In this document: in pieces, positions 23,151 to 34,929 of the stretch
How positions within the stretch are numbered: the first letter of the stretch is position 1
Layout of the letters: every line of letters begins with the position of its first letter
Assembly: GCF_004798865.1 (NCBI RefSeq)
Contig: NW_025335268.1
Coordinates: 7,839,127 to 7,903,126, forward strand
Source: Varanus komodoensis
Lineage: Eukaryota > Chordata > Lepidosauria > Squamata > Varanidae
Length of the DNA: 64,000 bases
Direction of reading: 5' to 3'
The notes under the pieces: model-generated
What the model saw: the letters and a program-made list of their open reading frames with translations, nothing else
Told to the model about the DNA's origin: nothing
Databases searched by the model: none
Made by a program: the position numbers and the translations under genes

Positions 23151-24403
23151 GATTAGCCAGGAAGGAAAAATGGGTAAGAGACTTGCTCATGGCATCTGCT
23201 TTACTTCATGTATGTCAAAAAAGCATTTGACTGTGTTGAATGGTCTTGTTAAAATAATGGTATATGGATTTAACCTTTCTTTATATGTATTTTTTCATCT
23301 GCTGAATCACCTTATTAACAGAAGCATTTATCTAATTTCAAGGGGTTTAACAGTCCTATATATACTTTTTTCTGCTGTTATTTATTCTTTTAATTGACCC
23401 ATTTGTGATTGTTATAAGGGCAAGTCATGTCAGCATCAGGAAGGCTAGTCAAATTGGCTATGGGGATAATATTGTTGTTTTCATCCCAGATCCACTAAAT
23501 AAATTTTCAAGCTAATTACATAATATTAAAGCACACAGGCTTATTTCATGCATAGATACAAATCAGAGTTGCTCAGAGCTAAAGTCTATTTTCATCAATG
23601 CATGGCCTGATATGGAGCAAAAATGTAGCTACATAACTATGGATATATTAATATCAAGGTTTGCTTGAATTAATCTTTGATGAGGTCTGTTGTGGCTTGC
23701 TTACAAAGTACAGTTCTGCCACAAAGTCTTTTAAACATTTCTTTACAATATTTTCTACCCTACCCCACCCCTAAATGATTTAAAAATAATTATTTAAGAA
23801 TTATTGAGATTAGGTTACAAGATGTAATCTGGTTTTGTGAAAAAAAAAACATCTTTATGTGAAGCCAGGTGATACATCTAATTTCCAAATGTTTATTCTT
23901 GAAAAGAGTGTTCACCACATGAACAAATAATCAAACAAGGTATGTATCACAGAAACTACCTTAGTAATGCACTAACTGACATTCTAATTATGGTGCAGTA
24001 CAGCAAAATAACTCAGGTTTGTGCATGCCCCCTTTATTTTAAAAAGTCATGAAATGTGGAACAAACTGAAGCACATAATCCATTGCCTACACAGATCACG
24101 TGCACAGAACTGTGTGGTTGCACACACAGATACACCTACACATGTGTCTACTGGATAATACATTCTATGTTGTGATAGGAATGACATGAATGAGTCTGTG
24201 ACTTGTTTCTGCATCACACTTGTATATCTTCTTCATTGCTAAACCAGCATGTAAAGCTCTAATAAAGTCATTCTATGGTGATTTTAACATGTCAAAATTT
24301 AACCTGAGAAAAAGTATCAATATCTAATTCCTTCCATCTTTAAATTATTTATACATGAAAGAACATAAATAGTTTGCATGGTATTATGGTGGATACTTTA
24401 AAC
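23151..24403. other. AT-rich intergenic sequence, nothing recognised
   Basis: Long AT-rich stretch. No repeat or gene identified. The region around 23760-23850 (TTTAAAAATAATTATTTAAG and nearby) is low in CpG and could be conserved noncoding DNA, but this cannot be judged from one sequence. Confidence 0.4.
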
Positions 24404-24727
24404 CAGGGGTCCTCAAACTTTTTCAACAGGGGATCATTTGAAAGGTGGTGGCTGCGGGCATGGGCCAGTGAGGCAGCGACAGGCGTGGGCCGGGCATGGC
24501 ACAGTGAGGTGGCGGCTCCGGTGGGCACAGGTGCGACGATGGGTGTGGGTGTGGCGGCCACAGGCATAGCACAGTGAGGCGGCAGGTGCAGGTGTGGCGA
24601 GGCGGCAGGTGTGGGACTGGCCACCCCTGACCTGGCTGCTCCTGGGCTCGCATAATCTAAAGGCGGGCTGGAGAAATGGGCATGGCAGGCCGGATTCGAT
24701 CTGCGGGCCGTAGTTTGAGGACCCATG
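24404..24727. mobile_element. Nonautonomous hAT element, sister of 18858-19228
   Basis: Ends CAGGGGTCCTCAAACTTTTT and GTAGTTTGAGGACCCATG are inverted copies of one another and match the ends at 18858-19228. The flanking 8-bp words are CTTTAAAC (24396-24403) and CTTCAAAC (24728-24735), one base apart. The interior is GC-rich with imperfect tandem words (GGCGGCAGGTGCAGGTGTGG, GAGGCGGCAGGTGTGG). No transposase is present. Confidence 0.85.
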
Positions 24728-26080
24728 CTTCAAACTTGAGCTGAGTGGAAGGGTTAAGTTATTCAGCATTGTTTGCTACTAGAGGGTGCAAAATTTGTCT
24801 CATGTTTATGATTTGCTCTGTGATTAATGTTTGTAATAGTTTCCTTTTTTGTTTGTTTAATTCAGCTACATCATCAGTGATGACTATTGTCGTCATTTCT
24901 AAGCACAAACAACTTAATGCTCTTTTAACATTCTACTCAGCAAGCTGTAGAGTGAATTACAATTATCTGTCATGTAGAGGCTTTTTTTAATCTTACTAAA
25001 CCAATTGGATGCATTTCTAGTGCCCATAACTCAGAAATTAGAAAGCACAATGACGTTACATTTACCAAATGACAAGTTATACTTTTATGGGCTTAAATCC
25101 ACATATCACATTCCCTATCTCCCACCTGCTGAAATAGACACTGTTTTTGTGCACTGCAGTCAATTTTCACACAGAGACTAATGAAATCACATAAAATACC
25201 TTGCTATATCGTCTTGATATTTCTCCCGCCCTTCCCAAACATTTCACAGCCTAGGACATTCTGCAGTGAATGTGGGCAAGTGCCACTGTCATTTATTGCA
25301 ACTCTAAATATATATATTGAAGATTTCCACAACCCTCTAGTCTAGTAGCTCCTTTCAAGTAGTCCAAACAGCACCAGCCTTTAGCATTGCTTCACCTCTC
25401 CCAACAGCCCAAATTCTCAGTTAACCTGCCACTAACCCTTCCACTGAATCAAAATGTTGTTTGCAGCTTTCTAGACTGGAGACTTCTTTCAGTACTGTCC
25501 TGTTGCTGGTTATCCCTTGTTGGGCACTACGACCCATACAGCTGATGCCCTGGCATGGTGCCACATGGTGACTTAAGAGGCACTGAAAGGTGCCAGCAGC
25601 AGCATTTGATGGCTAAACTAGTGTGCTGCTGCTGCTGTGCTTCCCTGCATCCACTGTTGCTGTATCTCAGTATTTATATAAATAAGTAAAACTAGCCCCT
25701 GCCTCACTGCAGAGGAAAATGCACCAGGCAAAGGGAGCAGAAGCCACCAAACTTGGCTAAGGTCCTGTCTTATCTGAAAACATGAAGGCGGAGAGCAGGA
25801 TTACTACACTGTGCCTGTTCATTTCCCCCATGTTGACACTAAAGCTGCAGGCTGTATGCTCAGCTACAGCTACATAGGATCCTCTTCTCGAAAGAAAGAG
25901 CCAGTCCTTTCCAGGTTTCCCAGTCTCATGGACATTGATCTATGTCATGTGTATTGTTCAATGCAGGTTGTCTTCACATGAACACGTGGTATTCGGGAGT
26001 GATTGCATGGGACTCCATTCTACCTCATTTGTGTTGCCTAGAATTTTTGTACTTTTTTTAAGGCACTGGTTTGCATCCTC
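24728..26080. other. Intergenic sequence, nothing recognised
   Basis: No gene or nameable repeat. Includes a small GCTGCTGCT tract at about 25625-25636. Confidence 0.45.
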
Positions 26081-26084
26081 TGTT

Positions 26085-26215
26085 TCAGCTTTCCCCAATC
26101 TGGCATGCTCCTGCTGTTCTTTTCCTGATCAATGACCAAAGTGGCCAAGGCTGATGGGATCTGAAGTCTAAACCATTCAGATGGCATAAGTGTGGGAAAG
26201 GCTGCCCTAGTCTGA
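26085..26215. repeat. Foldback (MITE-like) repeat, ZNF143-motif family, worn copy
   Basis: Reads TTCCCCAATCTGGCATGCTC ... CCAAGGCTGATGGGATCTGA ... GGGAAAGGCTGCCCTAGTCT. This matches the family layout best seen at 59323-59400 and 41440-41580: flanks that fold back on each other around a GGCTGATGGGA core. The ACTACAACTCCC arms are almost lost here. Confidence 0.5.
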
Positions 26216-26309
26216 ATGTGAGTTTGAGGAAAAGCATGAGCCTACTTCTCCACTGGCAATCTCTCTTCTTGCGAGAGTGTTCTAATGAGTTAACATCAAA
26301 GTATTGGCT

Positions 26310-26610
26310 TATGTTGTTGTTGTTGTGTGTCATCAAGTAATCTCTGACTTATAGCATCCCTCTGAATGAAAGTTCCCCAAAATGCCTTGTCCATGACAGC
26401 TCCATTCAGCTCTTCCAAGATCAAGGCGATGGCTTTCTTTACAGAGTCAATCCATCTCATATTTGGTTTTCCCTTTGGTCTTTCCCCTTTGACTTTCCCC
26501 AGCATGATTGTCTTCTCCGGGGAGTCTTGTCTTCTCATGATGTGTCCAAAGTATACCAACCTCAGTTTTGTCATTTTTGCTTCTAGGGAAAGCTCTGGCC
26601 TGATTTGATT
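26310..26610 (-). mobile_element. RTE LINE 3' end, antisense
   Basis: On the minus strand a frame of about 80 codons (26574 leftward) reads KLRLVYFGHIMRRQDSPEKT, then IMLGKVKGERPKGKPNMRWI and DSVKKAIALILEELNG. This is the C-terminal block of RTE-clade reverse transcriptase polyproteins, the equivalent of the BovB LMRR.DSLEKTLMLG region but from a different subfamily. The 3' end is the TTGTTGTTGTTGTGTGTCAT terminus at about 26312-26332. It is truncated 5' (right side). The frame is largely open, suggesting a moderately young copy. Confidence 0.8.
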
Positions 26611-28848
26611 TATGACCCAGTTGTTTGCTTTCTTTCAGTCCAGGGTACTTCTAACATGGAGACCATGGGCACCTCTAATGACACCCATAAAACTCTTTGT
26701 GTCTTCTCCCCCTCCAAAAGAGAGTACCACATTTCCCTTCTTGTTCCTGATGAAGTGCTCTCATAGGGAGAGAAAGCAAAACAAAGGACAATGGGAGAGA
26801 AATAGCAAGGTCAGTCTAGGAGGGGTGGAAAACAGCAAAGTAAAGAGGTGGGAGGATGAATAGTGAGGCTAGAGGGTGGAAAGAAAAGGAATAGTCAGAT
26901 AAAGGAGAGAGTGGGAGAGGGAAAGCAAGGATAGGGGCTCGGAAGGGGGAAATGCTCAGGAAAGGGAAGGGTGAGAAATAGCAAAGAAGGGTGAGAGAAA
27001 TTGCAAGGCTAGAGGCTTGGAGAAGAGAGATGGAGCAATGCTCCATGTGGACAGAGGAAGACTTGGCCGGGCCCACAGCTGCTCTTTCCATTATGCCCTC
27101 CCTCTCAGCTTTTAGCCTCACTATTTCTCCCTCCCTACTACCTCTTGACTAGCCAGGCCCCCAAGGCAGCCATTGTAGGACTAGCTACATTCTCTATAGC
27201 AGCCATTTTGTAGTGATGCTCACAGCAGTTTCTCAGATTCCCAAATGTCCCCATGGATCCAAAAAGGGTTTGGGACCCCACTTGATGTCAGTCTAATCAA
27301 GAACAGAATCAAGCCTGGCAAATCTATCTTGACAGTGAATAGCAAGCAGCAAATCAGATGCATCAGGGTATCATTCAAGTTAAAATTTCAGTTAAAATTT
27401 CCTACAGTGACGTCCATACCCTGCATGTGCACCAGCCCACCCTGATGCTGCATTAGGTCTTTCAGATCTTCCATCCTTTGCAGTCTGCATGGCCACCATG
27501 GGGCTGGGCATGATTAAGGTGGTAGTCCAACACATCTGGAAGGCACCCGGTTAGGGCAGCTATACCCCGCTGAGTCTCAGAGGCAGTTGAGAGCCACGTG
27601 TGGCAATGCGTTCCTGTAACATGTACCCATACTGAAATAGCCACATAGGTACTCATCACATACGACAGTGCGCGCATGGGGTTCAAACTTCCTGTGCGGT
27701 GAGGAGATTTATATAGGAAATTCACCTTGTGTGGGAGCCCTGAGAGAACCTTTGTGGGTGTATACATGCAACGAAATGACTGGCTGTGTGGGAGACAACC
27801 AAGAAAAATCATATGCGAAAGTGTAGGTGGGCCAAACTCAGCGGAGTAATTGTGTTTTAATAAGTGCAAGCAAAAGGCATGTATGCTACAACAAAGCAAA
27901 TACTATATATTTTGGAACATCTTTGCTAACACCTGCTCAATCGTTCTTCAAATCCTGTTAACAATGACTTTTCTCTGTTAACTGAGCCAATGTAAGAGAT
28001 TCATCCTGGCAAGCTTTAAGGTGAAGTGTGTACCTTTACTGTTTGAAATCTGCAAGAACTATAAACAGTTTGATAATCTTTATAGCTGTGCCTTCAGATG
28101 GCCAGGCTTCCTTCCATAGAGTCAGGCAGCCTGAATGACTATGGCTTTGATCGTGTATTTGCACATTTAGATAGATGTATCAAAGTTGCCTTTGACAAAA
28201 TTGGATGCTCATGGACTTTATATTGCTTGCTCAAACAGGCTGAAATGTCTTCTGATGCCAGTGCTAAACCAGACAGATAGGAAATATTACCTGCAAATCC
28301 AAAGAGGAAGCACTATAGATTGTGGAGGGCTTAATAACACAACTGCCTTTTTGTGAATTGTGCCACTCACAGTGACCTAATTACCACCTCAGTCTGCAAT
28401 ACGTACTAGAGGTGATTAAACCAATTGCTGTGCACTTTGTGGATTACTGGTCTTCACTGCTCCAGTAACCTTAAAAAAAATTTCTACACTGACGTATCTA
28501 AAGAAAACACAAGCTAAACTGTAAGGAGTTCAACATTGCTGCTACTCCTCTTCACTGACCCTTCCTTAGGCAGAACGAAGGGTTTGCTTTGGACAGCATC
28601 TACTGGGAGGCAGGGAATATGAGTTGCTTGCGCACACAGCTCATGTGCCACACAGTCTGTCCTTCTAAACTACTTCACATCCAGCTAGTGAAGAATGCTG
28701 TCCTGCTGGGGGTGCTGATGTAAGGTTCAACTGCCAGTTTGGTCAGTTTTCGTACACTGAAAGTGGTGGTAAACAGGAAGCACTATTTGGTCCTCCTCTC
28801 CGGCATGTTAGTCCTGCTGCCATTCAGTTACCCGAGTATGCGCTAGAA
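26611..28848. other. Intergenic sequence
   Basis: No gene supported. The region 26770-27060 is strongly purine-rich (GGGAGAG, AAAGCAAGG words). A scrap of the ZNF143-motif foldback family may lie at about 27515-27560 (GGTAGTCCAACACATCTGGA). The 145-codon minus frame at 27462-27899 has no family resemblance. Confidence 0.45.
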
Positions 28849-29101
28849 CAGGGTGGCCAAACTGAGGCTTGCAAACCGCATGTGGCTCCTTGTGGCTTGC
28901 TGCCCATGGGCTTCCACTTGCCACTCACTGCCTGATTCTGCTGCCTGTTGCTGCCCATTTGCTGCTTGCTGCCCGACACTGGTGCCCATGGGTGTCTGCT
29001 TGCCCCTCGCTGCCACTGCCCTCAGGCACCCACTTGCGGCTCTCAAACATCTGACATTCACCATATGTGGCTCTTCCATTCAGCAATTCTGTCTAGCCCT
29101 G
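28849..29101. mobile_element. Nonautonomous hAT element, 253 bp, with 8-bp target duplication
   Basis: The left end CAGGGTGGCCAAACTGAGGC continues to GCATGTGGCTCC; the right end has CATATGTGGCTCTTCC and closes with GTCTAGCCCTG. Ends of this type (CAGGGGTGGCCAAACTGTGG with ATGTGGCTCTT) mark a common reptilian nonautonomous hAT group. Flanks are CGCTAGAA (28841-28848) and CACTAGAA (29102-29109), differing only at one CpG. The interior is a run of GCTGCC/CACTTGC words without coding content. Confidence 0.8.
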
Positions 29102-30529
29102 CACTAGAATATTGTGTGGTTTGCCCATATCTAAAGAAGTAGATATGCATTAAATCAGAAGTATGCTGCTATTTGGAAATAAAAGTTCTGGAACCATTAC
29201 CATCTTCTCCACAGGTGACTTTGGCTTCTCTTCTCCCTGACCTGTCTGCTAATATCAGATTATCTTAATTGTTTTCAGCTCAGCTGTTCATTAAACAAAA
29301 GCAACTTCAGGAATTGGTGGCTGAGTTTATTTTTGCCTTCCTCTCACCAGATTTTTTCTTGGTGTCATGCCTTTAGATCTACATTGCCCAACCTCATGAT
29401 TTCCAACTGTTTGAGCCTTCAAGTGCCATCAGCCACAGCCAACATTGGCCCATAGTCCAGAATTTAGGAATTGTAGTCCAAAACCTCTGCAGGCCAAGGA
29501 GTCACTGGGACAAAAGTCTTTTGAAACTCAAAAAGTCCATATGACAGGAGATGCAAAGCACATTAGTTGTAAAATCATGAACCCAGTGGGGAGCAGCCAC
29601 ACAAAATGAATCCTTTGTTTTCTCATCCCAACAGTCCTAGATTGTTTTGAGGCAAGGCTTTTATTGTGCAATCACCATGCCTCGTTCACAATATTTGGGG
29701 GAGGGGAGGTGCACTTGTATTTCACCACAACTTTCCCCATCACTTTACTTACAAGGAAAATCTGGAATGACTAGCTAGGCAATCCCTTTGATTGGACATG
29801 CCAAGTGCCTCCATCTGTGAGCTCTCCTGGGAACAGGTGGGTGTCTCCTGCAATTCTCACTCCCAAAGCCTTATCTGAATCCGGGCAGCCTCCTCCCACA
29901 TTCATTTCAATGGATCATTCTGGATGGGACTAACATTGGATTCAATCCTATGGCTTCAAGGACGGCCATTCCCTGCTTTTATTCTATCATCTAGCCCAAC
30001 AAAGAGTTCTGGAGAACTAAAAAACTTGCACACTCTTTGAGTTAGACTTATAAATATGTTATCCAAGTACTAGGATCTCTTCTGCTCAGAGGCTCTGTTC
30101 TTGGTGACCACTGACATTTACCTACTTCTCTTGCCCATTATACTGCTGCCTCCCTTAATTTTATTTTCAGGTTTTTAAATTTATTGCTTTTTTAAACTGG
30201 GGCACAGGCATGCCAAAAAGTAGCACGTTGCCCTTTGGGATTTGATGGTCACAAAGAACTCATAGCTCACCTCTGTCTGGAACCGAAGACTTCCGTCAAG
30301 TTTCTTTTCTTGTAGTTTCACCAGTCTGCCCTCTGGGACAGCCGCATGTTATAACCAGTTCAGTCCGCCATAGCAAAGAATGGTCCCGCATGGAAGCTAT
30401 TTTGGGAGATAGCCCATAACACTGTAGCCAAATGTAGACACTGACCCAAAGGGGCTCGGGACCCCTCTCCTAAAATATGGATTTGATATTATTCCGTGGA
30501 AACACATGGGATTATGGTAGTGGTAAGGG
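29102..30529. other. Intergenic sequence just upstream of the STUM CpG island
   Basis: Mostly featureless. A worn ZNF143-motif foldback copy lies at about 29400-29500 (CAACATTGGCCCATAGTCC and GAATTGTAGTCCAAAACC). No gene recognised. Confidence 0.45.
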
Positions 30530-31515
30530 GAAGCGCGTGAAGTCTTAAGAAAATTTCCCCGCCCCCCCCCCCCGCACTCATTTTGACAAGTGAATAGCTT
30601 CGCTAAGGTTGTCTTTGCAAGAGCAGCAGGCACGTGCGCGGTGGGCGACAACTCTTTGCGGGATAAGACTGGGGGGCGGGGGGAGGCCGTGAGCGAGCGA
30701 GGCACGGCGCCGCTTCTGGTCGGGAAGGCGAAGCGCGCGTGCGCAAGGCGTGCGAGCCGGAGAAAGTCGGCGCGCGCGAGGGAAGCGTGTGCGAGAGCCA
30801 GCGAGTCGACGGAGGGAGCAGCCGAGCGCGGCGCGGCCCCTTTAAGTGGTGCACTCGGGAGAGCCCGCGCGCGTGTTCGGCTCCGCGCCTCGCCCGCCTC
30901 GCGCCCCCTCCGCTGCAGCAGCTCAGGCGCCTCCTTAGGCAGGCACGGACGCCCGCCCAGGCTGCTCGCCCGCGCGGAGACCTTCCCGGCGCCCGGGCGA
31001 GCCGTCTCTGCCTTCCTCGCTGCCTTCGTACTTGCCGGCGCGCTTCAACAGGCGGCATGGAACACGGCTCCAAAGAAGGGGACTCTGCCGGGCGGGCAGC
31101 AGGGGACGCCCCAAGGGGAGCCGCCGCCGCCGCCTCGTCCTCCGGCGGCGTGGTGGTGCAAGTGCGAGAGAAGAAGGGCCCCCTGCGCGCCGCTATCCCC
31201 TACATGCCGTTCCCAGTGGCCGTCTTCTGTCTGTTTCTCAACACCTTCGTGCCGGGGTTAGGTAAGCGCGCAAGCCCGACCTGGCGGGGGGCTTTATCGG
31301 CGCTGAACCGTTGCACGCGCGCGGATGGTGCTTGGACACCGGCGTGGGCAAAACTCGCTGGGTGTGGGGAGCGGGATGCGCTCGGAGCCGCGGGAGGGCA
31401 GCTGTGCCGCTGGGGAGACCCGCGCTTGAGCGTGTCTCTCCAGCCTGCATTGGTATGTCGCCTTTGCGCTCCGGAATGATGCCGAGCGGCGAGAAACCGC
31501 GCGTTGGGGAAACGC
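30530..31515. promoter_or_regulatory. STUM: CpG island and promoter of STUM
   Basis: A sharp rise in G+C and CpG density against an AT-rich background, bounded by a poly-C run (about 30562-30573) on the left and by TTAATTCCCCGCAGCC on the right. It contains a GC box GGGGGCGGGG (30672-30681) and a perfect NRF1-type site, CGCGCGTGCGCA on the + strand (30734-30745), whose reverse fits YGCGCAYGCGCR. No TATA box is placed convincingly, in keeping with a CpG-island promoter with dispersed starts. It covers the 5' leader, the first coding exon and the start of intron 1. Confidence 0.85.
31057..31261 (+). CDS. STUM: STUM (protein stum homolog) first coding exon, residues 1-68
   Basis: Encodes the first 68 residues plus one base of the next codon of the vertebrate stum homolog, a small membrane protein of the SPEC3/Stum family (human protein about 141 residues). 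Drosophila stum is needed for mechanosensing in proprioceptive neurons; the vertebrate role is poorly known. The N-terminus is acidic/basic then alanine- and serine-rich (residues 22-29). The diagnostic conserved part is [20 protein letters not shown] (32-51), followed by the start of the first hydrophobic segment, [17 protein letters not shown] (52-68). The ATG at 31057 has a strong context (GGCGGCATGG), and no ATG occurs in the CpG-rich leader from 30601. The exon ends at AG|GTAAGC (donor GT at 31262-31263), phase 1. Later exons, holding the rest of the transmembrane region, are not in the window as far as I can see. Confidence 0.92.
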
Positions 31516-33659
31516 TTTTTGGCGGCTAATATTACTTACTAGCGATCAATTAATTCCCCGCAGCCTGCTGCTCTCTGTTACTTGGAAGAAGCGAAAGTGG
31601 GTCGTGGAAGGGAAGTGGTTATGAATGTAAGATCATGTAGCAGGATTTAGGAAGTAGGGATGTAGTTAGGATTTCTTATGAGGCTGAGGAATTGGAAGGG
31701 GTGGGGGCTTGAAAGATCTATATATACCATTTAGGACTCAGTCCAATGCATCTTTAGTCAGAAAAAAGTACTGCTACTTCAAGTATTCCCTGGCAAGTTA
31801 TTTTTGGTTAAATATGCACAGGAATGCACTCTCGGATAAGTTAGCCCATTTTAAATTCCTTCTTCATAGCTTTTCTGCAGACATGGGTGAAAGACCTGAT
31901 GCTCTGTAGAGAGTGGGATTCCTTTCCTCTTAGGAGCTGGATCAGACCAAAAGTCCATCTTGTCCCCTACCCAGGCTAAACCAAATGTATCTAGAAAGCC
32001 CATGAGTAATGCCTAAAGGCAATTTCTCTTTGATGCTGTTTGTCCTGCAACTGGTGGAAGTACACTGCTTCTAATCTTAGATGTTCTATATAGCCATCAG
32101 AACATCTGGTTAGTTATCAAGAGATAATTCTTCTCCATGAATGTGTATGTGTTCCTTTTGAAGCCATTAAAGGTAGTGGATATCACTACCTAAGTATGAC
32201 ATCAAATCCCATACATCCATTAATGTGAACTTGTGTACAGAAGCTTTTTCTTCTGTCTGCTCTGAATCTACTGCTGGTGTTTCTTGCAGCATATGCAGTG
32301 GTTCTAATGTGCATTTGTGATTTTGAATTTGGAGCCAGGTGTATTCTATATTCAGGATTATTGAATCCAAAAAGCACAGCTGTGAGCTCATTGATACATA
32401 GTATATTGCTTTATACCATTTTTGTTAGGACATCTGTAGATGGCTAGGTAAGTAGAGGTGCAAACAAATTTTGCTTCTGTAGTGAGATGACAAGCAATAG
32501 CTAACACGAATCCTGTATCTTAGAGATGTTAAAGTTTGCATATCTCAGCTAATGGGGCAAACATCTTTACCTTTTTCTGTTGGTTTCACCCTTATTCATG
32601 GTATTCACATATGGAAAGGCATGGCAGGTCTGCTGGTATCTGCAAGAATTTCTGTATTGACTGAAGAGAGGGGGAAAACAGTACTTTTTCAAGGAAGGGA
32701 ACAGCTTCATTTCAGGTGTGACATGAGTGGATGAGCTGCTCTGCACAGCTGTAGAAATCCTCAATCAGAGTGAATCATTCCTGTAAGAGGTGTCATGCAT
32801 AGAAGTATACTGTGTAGCTTCATAGCAGCTCAAACTCAGTAAATGTTGCTGTGGGTAAACCTATTTTATACTAGAAAAAAGCTCCATCGGCTGTATTTCT
32901 ACCTGTTGTACATCTTTTGGATGAAAAGTTGCAACCTGAGAATAAGATTCAGTGTTTCCCCAAAACTTACACCTTTTATAAGCATGCTATTTGTGTTCAC
33001 ATAGTCTTTTCCATTTCCATTGGGCTGTATGCCAAGTTTTAAAATTATGTATATATCTTTGGTGGGGCAATGTGACAGGGATTACAATTTAAATGATAGA
33101 ACTTACAGTATGTTACAATGAAAGGGAAAGAGAAATTGCAGTAATATGAAAAAAGGATGACTGAAGCCCATGAACAATACGAAAGCGGTTTTAAATTCTC
33201 GGGGCATAATTGGCAGAGCTCCTACTGAGACAAGGTAACTAGGGCTTAGCAACCTGTTTGATAAGTGTTACTGATGTTATTAACAAAAATGAGGTGCTTT
33301 CTGTTTGATATGCTATGTTGCCCCCTTGTACATAGCTTTTAGAATGGTTGTTGCTGTTGGATTTAAAGGACAGCAGTTCTAGTGAGAAGTTAAATACTTT
33401 ATTCTTTGTGGAATGAATAAGGAAGAAAAATGAGCAATATTCCACAACATTTGCTCATACAGTATAGTATCAAAACAATACCTATAATAGTGATTTGTTC
33501 CCAAATTTTACTTGTGCAAAGCACAATACTAACAATAATAATATTAAATGGTTGTAGAGTCAAATGAAACACATTAATACAATTAAGTCTTTAATTTGAC
33601 TTATTTTTATCATTACAAATGGCTTACCTAATTCATTTTTGTCTCTCTATCCTTTATGA
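31516..33659. other. Intronic sequence, mostly featureless
   Basis: A possible old repeat at about 31930-32165 (GGATCAGACCAAAAGTCCAT and following) resembles dispersed reptilian repeat text, class uncertain. Otherwise nothing recognised. Confidence 0.4.
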
Positions 33660-33898
33660 CCAAACATCCATTTTATCTCTATTTATTATTATTTTATTGC
33701 ATCCTTCCTCCAAGGAGCTCAGAGTGGTTTTAAAAGATGTTCCCTGCCCTATTTATACTTGCAACAACCCTATGTGATATGTTAAGCTGAGAGAAGGAGA
33801 GTCATCCGTGTTCATAGCACTGATAGCTAATTTGGGGTTTGAACTTGGATTTTCCTGTCCCTGGTCTGTCAATATAACCACTAGGAAACACTGGCATA
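33660..33898 (-). mobile_element. Sauria-type SINE, antisense
   Basis: Read on the + strand, the TTTATTATT tail (about 33675) leads into CCTCCAAGGAGCTCAGAGTG, CAACAACCCTATGTGATATG, GGGTTTGAACTTGGATTTTC (B-box side, 33833-33855) and AACCACTAGGAAACACTGGC (A-box and head side). This is the reverse of the SINE at 36091-36322. The family body is nearly complete but heavily substituted. Confidence 0.75.
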
Positions 33899-34299
33899 GC
33901 CTGGTGATTCCATTCATGAAGCCATCCTGTTGGCAGAGTCTGAGATTGCACGCATCACTGGGGAATCAATTCTATGATCAACAACTTAAAGCAACCCATC
34001 TGTTTAACCTATTTGAAATGAAGAAATGTTTCACTGTTGTTACTGTAATCTTATACCTGCATGTATGTATTGTGGAATTTTCCCAAGAGAGGACACGTCC
34101 TTTCTCTTCCCCCTGCTGTTCCACATCCCAGTGCAGCCATAGGTTCATCCTGATCCCATGCATGTTTCTTTGGAGTCGACCGAAGCTCACTCATAAGAAA
34201 GTGCCACTTTAATGTTTGTCGTCTTATTTGCTCTGCGAGTTCTCTTAAAGTGTTATGAAATGAAGCATGGTTGCTATTTTGTATATTAGGATAGTGTGA

Positions 34300-34470
34300 T
34301 GCTATTTTAACTGAGTTGGACCATCAGTCCATCTAGCCCAGCATTGTTGACACTGACTGGAAGTGGCTTTCCAGGTTTAGGGCAGGAATTGTTACTCCCA
34401 AACCTAATTGGTTGGATCTGGCACTTTCTGCATGCAAATCATGTTGTTCTGCAATGAACTACCACCCTCC
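34300..34470 (-). mobile_element. Second tRNA-derived SINE family, antisense
   Basis: ACCATCAGTCCATCTAGCCC ... GACACTGACTGGAAGTGGCT ... TTCTGCATGCAAATCATG ... ATGAACTACCACC. It is the reverse of the + copy at 51186-51390 (TTGCATGCAGAAGGTC ... GGGCTAGATGAGAGATGGTC). The tRNA-like promoter lies at the right end. Worn copy. Confidence 0.65.
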
Positions 34471-34929
34471 CTCAAATAGATGGTCAAAAATGCCTTTTAA
34501 GAAACTACCATATAGACTGAATTAGCAATATTTGCTTGCCTGTCTGTCATGTCGCACCTCTCTGAGCACAGCTATGGGAGAGGAAACAGCAGAATGTCAC
34601 TTTGGTTGCATCAAAATCTTCTGCTTCATGGAGTAAAAGCATATTTACCCATCCATATGCTGAAACAGGAATTAATAGCATGTACTTTAATAGATGTCTT
34701 TCACTTGTTTTTAAAAGTAATGATGGAAATGGCACAATATGAATGTTTAAAGCATTTGGGAAACGATGCCAAATACCATCTAACTGTCTCCCTTGTAAAG
34801 CCTCACAGTGGAGACTAGCAATTTTAAGCAGGCTTACAATCTAGAAAAGATGTTTTATTTGTAATTAGAATATAAGAATTTTCACCCTCTTTTTTTGTAG
34901 TGTGTTCTAGCATTGACCCTGTGTTGGCT

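Noticed and set aside
27462-27899. 145-codon minus-strand frame
   Set aside because: No family resemblance, overlaps a foldback repeat scrap, and has ordinary intergenic composition.
30590-31261. Longer frames running through the CpG island upstream of the STUM ATG
   Set aside because: They contain no ATG before 31057 in the STUM frame, and the upstream residues show no resemblance to STUM; low stop frequency is expected in GC-rich leader sequence.
31930-32165. Text like GGATCAGACCAAAAGTCCAT, considered as another SINE copy
   Set aside because: It shares only short words with the SINE at 34300 and lacks the promoter boxes; left as an unclassified old repeat.
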